Shown piece after piece: positions 18,455 through 26,278 of a stretch of 64,000 nucleotides of DNA (its first letter is position 1; every line of letters starts with the position of its first letter). The notes under the pieces were generated by a model. The model was not told where the DNA came from, ran no database searches, and was given only the letters and a program-made list of their open reading frames with translations. The position numbers and the translations under genes were made by a program. Source of the stretch: Oscillospiraceae bacterium (GTDB taxonomy: Bacteria > Bacillota > Clostridia > UMGS1810); contig SVJH01000010.1 of the NCBI GenBank assembly GCA_015069095.1, positions 1 through 64,000 of the forward strand, in the 5' to 3' direction.

Positions 18455-21328
18455 ATGAAAAAAGTAATATCAGTACTGTTAGCGTTGATTATGACATTAT
18501 CATGCTTTTTTTGTGTAAATGTTTTTGCAGATGAAGGCATTAAAGTTATAATTAACAAAAAAGCACTTACAATGGATCAGATGCCTGTTATAGTAAATGG
18601 CAGAACTCTTGTACCACTTCGTGCAATTTTTGAAGCGCTTGGTGCAACTGTAGGTTGGGACGACGCTACTAAAACAGCAACAGGCGTTTTAGACGATACA
18701 ACAGTATCACTACAGATTGACAATACGAACGCAAAAGTAAACGGAAAAGACGTTACACTTGATGTTCCTGCACAGATTGTTGGCTCAAGAACACTTGTTC
18801 CTGTAAGATTTATTTCCGAATCTTTAGGATGCAAGGTTGACTGGGATGGCGCTACAAAAACAGTTATTATTGAAAGTGCTAAGGATGCAATTTTTAATTT
18901 AACATTTGACAATCTTAGTTCATTTGAAAATAACAAAGATTTTATCACAGGTGCAGCTTACGATGAAAAAGGCTTATCTTTAACAAATGAGTACGACCAC
19001 ACTTTGGGCAGTGGTAAATCACTAAAAATGGATAACAGAACAAAAAATGAACACAGAGTAAAATTCTTAAATGCTTTAGCTAATGCAAAGAAGGGCGAAA
19101 CATATATTATTTCTGCTTTTATTTATGCAACAGATGGAGCAGAAAAAGTTCGTATTGGTGCATACTCAGACACGGGAACATCAAATGCATATACTCCTAT
19201 AGCAAAGAAAGACTATGACATCTTAGCAAATCAATGGACTCTAGTTGAAGTTGAATATACACATAAAAATGATGAAATCAGCCAGATTGGCATCGACCAG
19301 TATGCAGTAGATGCAAAATGTGCCCCTACACTTTACATCGACGATGTTAAAGTTGTTAAAAAAGCAAGTGAAGTAGTTGTAACCCCTGAAAAGACTACAC
19401 TTATTCCTGTTACACAAAGAGAAGGTAAAAGACCAACTCCTTTAGTTACAGGTATAGGCAAAACTTACGATGATCTTATTTTCTATGACAGAGTATTTGA
19501 AGCTGCAGGCGAAAAGAAAGACTCTGAAACAATGTTTAATGCTCTTCCAAAAAACCCGAAAGTTATGGCAGACAATGACGATATGTTAGCATCTAAACTT
19601 TCCGGAATTAAGACATCTTATGCAAAAGTTGAAAAAGTCAGCGTAGAAGGTATGCCATTTACAGAAGCACTTAAAGCAAAAGTTAAAGAAGTTCCGGAAA
19701 GTCCGTATCATACACAGATGGTACTTGAATCTCTTGGAGATGATACATACGAAGATGGCGACAATATGCTTATCATTTTCTATTTAAGAACACTTTCAGT
19801 AGAAAATGAAAGTGCAATGGGTCAGGTTCAGCTTGTTGTTGAACAGGAAGTTCCTCCAAACAACAAAGTTTTACAGGAAAATGTTAAAACAGTTGCAGGC
19901 GCAGGTTGGAAAAAAGTTTATCTTCCATTTGTTGCACAAAAAGGATATACACGTCTTTGCATAAGACTTGGATACTATGTTCAGGAAGTTGAATTTGGCG
20001 GATACCAGATTTTAAACTACGGTAAAAATGTAAAATTTGAAGACCTTCCTTCAGATACAGTAATGGAAATCTACGACAAAAAAGAACTTTTCGAAAAAGA
20101 TGTTGACTGGCGTAAAGAAGCATGGGCAAGAATTGAAGAAATCAGACGCGGTGACATCAAAGTTATTGTAAAAGATGAAAATGGCAATGTAGTTCCTGAT
20201 GCAGACGTTAAAATTGATATGTACGACCATGAGTTTAAATGGGGCACAGCATTTAACGGAACTGCATTTTATGAAAGTGAAAAAGGCGAAAAATACCGCG
20301 AAGCAGTTTCAACACTATTTAACACAGTAGTTAGTGAAATTGCACATAAACCGGCAGAGTATTTAAAAAATCCCGAACCTGCTAAAAAACAGGTTGAATT
20401 TGCAAAACAACTTGGTATGAAACATTTTAGAGGACATGCACTTGTTTGGGACAGACCAATTGGTAAAACATTTGATGCCGAAAAAGACGAATGGATTGAA
20501 AATACCAGTGTAACAGAAGAACTTGCAAGACTTATAATTGCAAATGATGAAGCAGGTATTGATAAATATATTGAAGAATCAATCAAAAAAATGGCAGGAG
20601 ATTTTAACGGTCAACTTTGCGATTGGGATGTTGTTAACGAACTTCTTGTTAACAACGAAATCAGATCTCGTTTTGGTAATCAGGTTCTTAATAAGTGGTT
20701 TGAGTGGGCACAGAAATACGATACAACTGCAAAAATGTATATTAACGAAACAAGTATCATAGGTCAACCAAGTAATAATAAACTAAAAAGTTTCAAAGTT
20801 GTACTTGATTATATGGTACAAAATGGTGTTGATTTTGATGGTATTGGTATGCAGGGACACTTTGGTACATTTGTATCTCCAAAAGGATTTTACGATGAAC
20901 TTATGGAACTTACTGAATATGGTAAAGAAATAAAAATTACAGAATTTGATTGTGCATTTGATATGAATGCACAAGACCCTGAAGCAGAAGCAAGTTTTAC
21001 TCGTGATATTATGATTTTAGCATACTCAATGCAGCAGATGGACGGTTTCTTAATGTGGGGATTCTGGGATGGATCACACTGGCTAAAAAATGCTCCTGTA
21101 TTTGACGATGACTGGTCACTTAAAGAAAGCGGTAAACAGTACATTGACCTTGTTTACAATAAATGGTGGACACAGGAAGACGGTAAAACAGCCGCTGACG
21201 GTACATATGCTACAAAAGGTTACTACGGCGATTATTTAATTACAGCATCAAAAGACGGTAAAACTGCAACAGCAGATGTTAAATGCTATAAAGGTAACGA
21301 TAACACAATCGAAATCGTACTTAAATGA
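18455..21328 (+). CDS. Secreted GH10 glycosidase (xylanase-type), copy 2
   Basis: A 957-residue paralogue of the previous gene with the same domain order: signal peptide ending near NVFA, stalk domain, one CBM4/9/22-like module, jelly-roll-like region, GH10 barrel and conserved tail. Acid/base Glu is at about 729 (WDVVNELL) and nucleophile Glu at about 830 (ITEFD). The cleft motif is RGHALVWD, again Asp in place of His. The two proteins are colinear throughout, but the stalk differs (LDDTTVSLQIDNT), so the copies have diverged rather than being freshly duplicated. It has its own promoter, and GGAGG precedes the start. It is followed by a copy of the composite intergenic element. Confidence 0.87.
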   Translation: MKKVISVLLALIMTLSCFFCVNVFADEGIKVIINKKALTMDQMPVIVNGRTLVPLRAIFEALGATVGWDDATKTATGVLDDTTVSLQIDNTNAKVNGKDVTLDVPAQIVGSRTLVPVRFISESLGCKVDWDGATKTVIIESAKDAIFNLTFDNLSSFENNKDFITGAAYDEKGLSLTNEYDHTLGSGKSLKMDNRTKNEHRVKFLNALANAKKGETYIISAFIYATDGAEKVRIGAYSDTGTSNAYTPIAKKDYDILANQWTLVEVEYTHKNDEISQIGIDQYAVDAKCAPTLYIDDVKVVKKASEVVVTPEKTTLIPVTQREGKRPTPLVTGIGKTYDDLIFYDRVFEAAGEKKDSETMFNALPKNPKVMADNDDMLASKLSGIKTSYAKVEKVSVEGMPFTEALKAKVKEVPESPYHTQMVLESLGDDTYEDGDNMLIIFYLRTLSVENESAMGQVQLVVEQEVPPNNKVLQENVKTVAGAGWKKVYLPFVAQKGYTRLCIRLGYYVQEVEFGGYQILNYGKNVKFEDLPSDTVMEIYDKKELFEKDVDWRKEAWARIEEIRRGDIKVIVKDENGNVVPDADVKIDMYDHEFKWGTAFNGTAFYESEKGEKYREAVSTLFNTVVSEIAHKPAEYLKNPEPAKKQVEFAKQLGMKHFRGHALVWDRPIGKTFDAEKDEWIENTSVTEELARLIIANDEAGIDKYIEESIKKMAGDFNGQLCDWDVVNELLVNNEIRSRFGNQVLNKWFEWAQKYDTTAKMYINETSIIGQPSNNKLKSFKVVLDYMVQNGVDFDGIGMQGHFGTFVSPKGFYDELMELTEYGKEIKITEFDCAFDMNAQDPEAEASFTRDIMILAYSMQQMDGFLMWGFWDGSHWLKNAPVFDDDWSLKESGKQYIDLVYNKWWTQEDGKTAADGTYATKGYYGDYLITASKDGKTATADVKCYKGNDNTIEIVLK

Positions 21329-21332
21329 TAAT

Positions 21333-21349
21333 GCGGACGCTGTCCGCAC
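21333..21349 (+). repeat. GC-rich hairpin before repeat copy A
   Basis: TGCGGAC-gct-GTCCGCA, a perfect 7-base stem, four bases after the GH10 copy 2 stop. Only this copy of the composite element has a GC-rich leading hairpin. Confidence 0.6.
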
Positions 21350-21350
21350 C

Positions 21351-21410
21351 TGCCAACTTTTTTTAAAAAGTTGGATCAAAAACTTACATTAAGCAAAACA
21401 TATGTTTTGC
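21351..21410 (+). repeat. Composite intergenic element, copy A
   Basis: A hairpin CCAACTTTTT / AAAAAGTTGG (21353-21374) is followed by ATCAAAAACTTACATTAAGC and the terminal hairpin GCAAAAC-atat-GTTTTGC ending at 21410. Only one AT-rich hairpin is present, against two in copies B-D. It leads into the terminator at 21422. Confidence 0.82.
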
Positions 21411-21421
21411 TCATACATAAA

Positions 21422-21457
21422 TAAGCATCTTCCTTATGGAAGATGCTTGTTTTTTTG
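21422..21457 (+). terminator. Rho-independent terminator after repeat copy A
   Basis: Stem AAGCATCTTCC / GGAAGATGCTT, loop TTAT, then GT and a T run. Confidence 0.9.
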
Positions 21458-21520
21458 TAAAATTAAGGGAAAATCAACAGATTGATGCGTGTATAATACA
21501 TCTTTTTGGTGTATGCTATA

Positions 21521-21549
21521 TTGTTTGAGTATAATTGTGATGATATAAT
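21521..21549 (+). promoter_or_regulatory. Promoter for GH10 copy 3
   Basis: TTGTTT (21521-21526), 17-base spacer, extended -10 TGATATAAT (21541-21549). A small dyad, ATACA-tctttttgg-TGTAT, lies upstream at about 21496-21514. Confidence 0.65.
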
Positions 21550-21573
21550 ACAAATATAAGAATATTTAAGGAG

Positions 21574-24500
21574 ATGAAAAAAATGAAAAAATTAGTTTCA
21601 TTGGTATTAGCATTGGTTATGATTATTTCGTGCTTTACTGTTTCAACAGTTTTTGCGTCGGATGAAATTAAAGTCTTAATCAATGGTACATCGCTTACAA
21701 TGGATCAAGCGCCTGTAATTGTAAATGACAGAACACTTGTTCCACTTCGCGCAATATTTGAAGGACTTGGCGCAACTGTAACATGGAATGATGCTACAAA
21801 GACAGCAACAGGTGTTAAAGATGGCAAAGAAATCAAAATTTCAATTGATTCGACAATAGCATTTGTAGGTGGTAAATTGGTATCACTTGATGTTCCAGCG
21901 CAGATTGTTGGCAGTCGAACAATGGTTCCGGTAAGATTTATTTCTGAATCTTTAGGATGCAGGGTTGACTGGGACGGTGCTACAAAAACAGTTATTATTA
22001 CAAGTGGTGCAACTAATACAAGCGGTACATCTGGTGCGATATTCGAATTGAATTTTGACACTGTAAATACACTTGAAATGAATAAAGACTTTATTACAGG
22101 TGCAGCGTACGAAGCAAGCGGATTTTCTGTAACAAATGAAATCGATCATACATCTGGCAGTGGCAAATCTGCTAAAATGGGTGGCAGAAAAGCACCTGAC
22201 CACAGAGTAAAATTTTTAAATGCGTTTAAAGACGCAACAATTGGCGAAACATACATAGTTTCTGCTTATGTTTACACTAAAGAAGATGCCAAAAATGTAA
22301 GCCTTGGTGTATTTGGTAATACAGGAACAAAATATGCATACACACCTGCAGAAAGTAAATCTGTAAATGTAAAAGCAAATGAATGGACTTACATTGAGTT
22401 TGAATACAAACACGAAGACGCTATAGTAGAACAGATTGGCGTTGACCAAAGACCTGCAAAAGAAAGTCCACTCGTTGAAACAATTTACATAGACGATGTA
22501 AAGGTTGTTAAAAAAGGCGGAGCAGTAATCAGCGACAGCCCGAAAGTATTTGAATTGAATTTTGATACTGTAAACACACTTGAAATGAATAAAGATTTCA
22601 TCACAGGTGCATCGTACGAAGCAAGCGGATTTTCTCTAACAAATGAAATCGACCATACATCGGGCAGTGGTAAATCTGCTAAAATGGGTGGCAGAAAAAG
22701 CCCTGACCACAGAGTGAAATTTTTAAATGCGTTTAAAAACGCAACAATTGGCGAAACATACATAGTTTCTGCTTATGTTTACACTAAAGAAGATGCTAAA
22801 AATGTAAGCCTTGGTGTATTTGGTAATACAGGAACAAAATATGCATACACACCTGCAGAAAGTAAATCTGTAAATGTAAAAGCAAATGAATGGACTTACA
22901 TTGAATTTGAATATAAACACGAGGACGCTATAGTAGAACAGATTGCTATTGACCAAAGACCTGTAAAAGAAAGTCCACTCGTTGAAACAATTTACATAGA
23001 TGATGTAAAAGTTGAAAAAAAAAACAGTGAATTAACTGAAAAACAAACACTTGTACCCGTTACATTAAGAGCAGGCAAAAGACCAACTCCATCTTCTAAC
23101 GGGCTTGGCAAAACATACGATGACCTTATTTTTTACGAAAGAACTTTTGAAGAAAAAGTAGATAATAAAAAAGATTCAGAAGCAATGTTTGCTATGCTCC
23201 CTAATAATCCTAAAGTTATGGCAGATAACCAAGATTTGCTTGCATCAAGATTAACAGGGAAAGAGTATGCTTCTGTTGAAAAAGTTGCGGTTGAAAATAT
23301 GCCGTTTAAAGAAGCATTAAGAGCAGATGTAACAAAACTTTCTCCAAATGTTTACGACACACAATTGGTACTTGATTCACTTGATGATGCCTCGTTTGAA
23401 GAAGGCGACAATATGCTTGTAGTTTTCTACTTAAGAACAATTGCTGCCGATAACGAGTTTACAACAGGCCAGGTTCAACTTGTTGTTGAACAGGAAGCTG
23501 CTCCTAATGATAAAGTTTTGCAGGAAAATGTTAAAACACTTGAAGGTGCACCTTGGAAAAAAGTTTATCTTCCGTTTACTGCAAAAAAAGGATTTACACG
23601 TCTTTGCATAAGACTTGGCTATTACATACAAACGGTTGAATTTGGCGGATATCAAATTTTAAACTATGGTAAAGATGTAAAATTTGAAGACCTTCCAACA
23701 GATACAGTAATGGAAGAATATGACGGCAGAGAACTTTTTGAAAAAGACGTTGACTGGAGACGCGAAGCCTGGGCAAGAATTGAACAGATTCGTCGCGGCG
23801 ATATTAAAGTTATTGTAAAAGATGAAAATGGTAATGTAATTCCTGATGCAGATGTTAAAATTGATATGTATGACCACGAGTTCCAGTGGGGGACAGCGGT
23901 TGGCAGTACTGTTCTTGCAGATGGAACAAAAGGCGAAAAATATCGTGAGGCACTTTCAACATTCTTTAATACAGGTGTTGCCGAGTCATCATTTAAGCCT
24001 GCAGCATATATGTCAAGCCCTGAAACTGCAAGGAAAAAACTTGATATATCAAAAACGCTTGGTCTTAAATATTTTAGAGGTCATGCGTTTGTTTGGGACA
24101 GAGGTCTTCACAAAACATATGATGCTAAAAACGATAAGTGGATTGAAAACACAACAACAACCGAAGAACTTGTAAGATTAACTCTTGCAAACGATGAAAA
24201 AGGCATTGATGCGTATATTGAAAATACAATAAAAACAATGGCAGAAACTTTTGAAGGAAAACTTTGCGATTGGGATGTTGTTAATGAAATCATTGTCAAT
24301 AATGAGTTAAAAACAAGATTTGGCTCAGGCGTGCTTAAAAAATGGTTTGAATGGGCGCAAAAATATGACGAAACTGCCGATATGTATATCAATGAAACAA
24401 GCATTTCAGGTCGCCCTGAAAACGGTAAAGTAAGACAGTTTAAAATGATTCTTGATGAAATGGTAAACATGGGTGTTGATTTTGATGGAATTGGTATTCA

Positions 24501-24963
24501 GGGGCATATAAGTATTGTATCTCCAAAAGCGTTCTATGATGAAATCGTGCAGTTTACGCAGTACGGCAAAAAGATGAAAATTACCGAGTTTGACACGGGT
24601 CTTATTGAAGATAAAGAGCTTGATGCAAGTTTCATTCGAGATGTAATAATTCTTATGTATTCTATTGAAGAAGTAGAAGGGTTCTTAATGTGGGGATTCT
24701 GGGACGGACAACAATGGCGAAGCAACGGACCGCTATTTGACAGAGATTGGAATTTAAAACTTTCGGGCGAGCAGTATCTTGACCTTGTTTACAACAAATG
24801 GTGGACACAGGAAGATGGTAAAACAGCATCTGACGGAACATATGCTACAAAAGGTTACTACGGCGATTATTTAATTACTGCATCAAAAGACGGTAAAACT
24901 CAAACTGTAGATGTTAAATGCTACAAAGGAAAAGATAACACAATCGAAATAGTACTTAAATAA
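21574..24963 (+). CDS. Secreted GH10 glycosidase (xylanase-type), copy 3, duplicated binding module
   Basis: The 1129-residue, most diverged GH10 copy. Signal peptide and stalk domain (about 27-150) are followed by two almost identical CBM4/9/22-like modules (about 157-315 and 326-485) instead of one. The jelly-roll-like region (about 490-720), GH10 barrel and shared tail follow. Acid/base Glu905 is in WDVVNEII and nucleophile Glu1005 in ITEFD. The cleft motif is RGHAFVWD. The loop after the nucleophile is shorter than in copies 1 and 2, and the HFGTF motif before it reads HISIV. Either ATG at 21574 or 21583 (MKKLVSL) could be used; GGAG is nearer the first. The stop is 8 bases before repeat copy B, with no terminator between this gene and the truncated ORF downstream. 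Confidence 0.86.
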   Translation: MKKMKKLVSLVLALVMIISCFTVSTVFASDEIKVLINGTSLTMDQAPVIVNDRTLVPLRAIFEGLGATVTWNDATKTATGVKDGKEIKISIDSTIAFVGGKLVSLDVPAQIVGSRTMVPVRFISESLGCRVDWDGATKTVIITSGATNTSGTSGAIFELNFDTVNTLEMNKDFITGAAYEASGFSVTNEIDHTSGSGKSAKMGGRKAPDHRVKFLNAFKDATIGETYIVSAYVYTKEDAKNVSLGVFGNTGTKYAYTPAESKSVNVKANEWTYIEFEYKHEDAIVEQIGVDQRPAKESPLVETIYIDDVKVVKKGGAVISDSPKVFELNFDTVNTLEMNKDFITGASYEASGFSLTNEIDHTSGSGKSAKMGGRKSPDHRVKFLNAFKNATIGETYIVSAYVYTKEDAKNVSLGVFGNTGTKYAYTPAESKSVNVKANEWTYIEFEYKHEDAIVEQIAIDQRPVKESPLVETIYIDDVKVEKKNSELTEKQTLVPVTLRAGKRPTPSSNGLGKTYDDLIFYERTFEEKVDNKKDSEAMFAMLPNNPKVMADNQDLLASRLTGKEYASVEKVAVENMPFKEALRADVTKLSPNVYDTQLVLDSLDDASFEEGDNMLVVFYLRTIAADNEFTTGQVQLVVEQEAAPNDKVLQENVKTLEGAPWKKVYLPFTAKKGFTRLCIRLGYYIQTVEFGGYQILNYGKDVKFEDLPTDTVMEEYDGRELFEKDVDWRREAWARIEQIRRGDIKVIVKDENGNVIPDADVKIDMYDHEFQWGTAVGSTVLADGTKGEKYREALSTFFNTGVAESSFKPAAYMSSPETARKKLDISKTLGLKYFRGHAFVWDRGLHKTYDAKNDKWIENTTTTEELVRLTLANDEKGIDAYIENTIKTMAETFEGKLCDWDVVNEIIVNNELKTRFGSGVLKKWFEWAQKYDETADMYINETSISGRPENGKVRQFKMILDEMVNMGVDFDGIGIQGHISIVSPKAFYDEIVQFTQYGKKMKITEFDTGLIEDKELDASFIRDVIILMYSIEEVEGFLMWGFWDGQQWRSNGPLFDRDWNLKLSGEQYLDLVYNKWWTQEDGKTASDGTYATKGYYGDYLITASKDGKTQTVDVKCYKGKDNTIEIVLK
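22045..22513 (+). repeat. Direct DNA repeat, binding-module unit 1
   Basis: Coding repeat starting GAATTGAATTTTGA. It realigns with 22552-23020 at a constant offset of 507 bases with only scattered substitutions, giving the two near-identical modules of GH10 copy 3. Confidence 0.9.
22552..23020 (+). repeat. Direct DNA repeat, binding-module unit 2
   Basis: Second unit of the duplication. Differences are mostly silent; visible replacements include Lys-Ala to Lys-Ser (GGRKxPDH) and Gly-Val to Ala-Ile (EQIxxDQRP). Confidence 0.9.
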
Positions 24964-24971
24964 ATTTTATA

Positions 24972-25057
24972 CTTCTTTTTAAAAAAGAAGCAAAATCGTT
25001 ACTTTTTTTCAAAAAAGTAACACAAAAAACTTTCATTAAGCAAAACGTACGTTTTGC
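24972..25057 (+). repeat. Composite intergenic element, copy B (junction copy)
   Basis: Hairpin CTTCTTTTT / AAAAAGAAG (24972-24990), spacer CAAAATC, hairpin GTTACTTTTTT / AAAAAAGTAAC (24998-25021), then ACAAAAAACTTTCATTAAGC and terminal hairpin GCAAAAC-gtac-GTTTTGC (25040-25057). Unlike the other copies it is not followed by a terminator but fuses to a truncated coding sequence. Confidence 0.87.
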
Positions 25058-25968
25058 ACAGTAAAATTGAACTTAAAGATGATGTTACATTTAATACTCA
25101 AGTCGAATTAAACAATGACGCTACAAACATTGAACTTGACCTTGGCGAAAACACAATCACTTTTGATAACGTCAACGCTTTTATGCTAAAAAAAGGAACA
25201 CTTACTGTTAAAAATGGTAAATTGGTAAATGTTTCTGCATCAACACATTTTATATTTACATTTGATGCTAATGCAAGTTATGCAAGAAATGCTACTCTTA
25301 ACTTAACAGATGTAGAAATTGATGCAACAGATAACGAACGTCCTGTATACTTTAAAAGTAACGCTAATGCACAGCACTCACAGCATACATTAAACCTTAC
25401 AGACGTTACTTTAAATGCTACAGCAAACTCAGATAACAGAATGATTTATTCTGATGGTGCAAATCACGCAACAGTAAATATTTACAGCGGTAATTATACA
25501 GGTACTTGTAAATATTTAAGTTACAACGAATCTGCAAATGTATACGGTGGAACATTTACAGATAAAAACGTTAAAAACTACGTTGCAGACGGATATAAAG
25601 TTGTTACTAATGACAATAATGGTAGATACTCTGTTGTTGAAGACACAGTTGTAAATGTAACAGATGATTTGGAAGCAGTTTATGCTGACGGAAACGAAAC
25701 ATATACATACAGATTCTTTGCTGTAATTGCAGACTATGAACTTTATGCAAAAGCCGGCTTTAAAGTTACTGCAATAGTTTCTGGCGAAGAATATGAATGG
25801 AATATTGAACTTAATGAAGTTTATGAAACTGTTAATGTTAATGACACAGATTACGATGCCGAAGGTTACATTTTAACAGGTGCTATTGGTGAAGTTCCAA
25901 CTGATGATGTCAAGTTTACTGTTGTACCTTACGTTGTAGACTTTGAAGGCAACGAAATCGAGTTATAA
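25058..25968 (+). pseudogene. 5'-truncated secreted beta-helix-type protein
   Basis: An open frame of about 300 codons whose only usable start is a TTG (25054) inside the repeat hairpin with no ribosome binding site. It has no signal peptide, although its composition (Asn/Thr/Asp-rich repeats) is that of a secreted surface protein. The first 190 residues contain repeated strands such as NLTDVEIDAT, NLTDVTLNAT and NIYSGNYTG, typical of right-handed parallel beta-helices. A second beta domain (about 200-304) ends VVPYVVDFEGNEIEL. The 5' part was probably lost when the sequence was joined to repeat copy B. The specific family is not recognised. The reading frame is otherwise intact, so the loss may be recent. 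Confidence 0.75.
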
Positions 25969-25986
25969 TAGAGGAGGTAAAAGAAT

Positions 25987-26151
25987 ATGAATAAAAAATA
26001 TGTATCTCCTTATGCAGAGGTAAAAAACTTTATTACTGAAGATGTTATTGCTTCTTCAGGCGTAAATAATAAAGATAAACTAACTGCAATGGCATTAAAA
26101 TCATTTAACGTTGCAGATTCAGACGCTAAATGGGGCGACGTTGTTAAGTAA
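25987..26151 (+). CDS. 54-residue peptide, EDVI-type small ORF
   Basis: A short gene with an excellent ribosome binding site (GAGGAGG) 18 bases after the truncated ORF. The protein begins MNKKYVSPYAEVKNFITEDV, continues IASSGVNNKDKLTAMALK and ends WGDVVK. The leader-like Y-x-x-P-x-x-E-V-x-x-F-x-x-E-D-V-I pattern followed by Ser/Gly is one I associate with short proteins of unknown function in gut Clostridia; this is from memory. It has no signal peptide, membrane helix or cysteine. It could be a precursor peptide, a small structural protein or a remnant. The stop is 4 bases before repeat copy C. Confidence 0.7.
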   Translation: MNKKYVSPYAEVKNFITEDVIASSGVNNKDKLTAMALKSFNVADSDAKWGDVVK

Positions 26152-26155
26152 TAGT

Positions 26156-26238
26156 CTTCTTTTTAAAAAAGAAGTAAAATCGAAACTTTTTGAAAAAGTT
26201 TCATCAAAAACTTACATTAAGCAAAACATACGTTTTGC
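26156..26238 (+). repeat. Composite intergenic element, copy C
   Basis: Hairpin CTTCTTTTT / AAAAAGAAG (26156-26174), spacer TAAAATC, hairpin GAAACTTTTT / AAAAAGTTTC (26182-26202), then ATCAAAAACTTACATTAAGC and terminal hairpin GCAAAAC-atac-GTTTTGC (26221-26238). A terminator follows after 12 bases. Confidence 0.87.
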
Positions 26239-26250
26239 TTTGGGTAAAAT

Positions 26251-26278
26251 AAAAGGCACTCGGTTGAGTGCCTTTTTT
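26251..26278. terminator. Terminator between convergent genes
   Basis: Stem AAAAGGCACTC / GAGTGCCTTTT, loop GGTT, followed by T's on the plus strand and preceded by A's. It can serve both the 54-residue ORF and lysA, whose stop overlaps it. Confidence 0.88.

Noticed and set aside
22216-22956. Antisense open frames over the duplicated modules
   Set aside because: Two near-identical antisense frames simply mirror the duplicated coding DNA; no RBS or promoter.
25054-25056. TTG as start codon of the beta-helix ORF
   Set aside because: It lies inside the repeat hairpin, has no RBS and gives no signal peptide; a 5' truncation explains the frame better.
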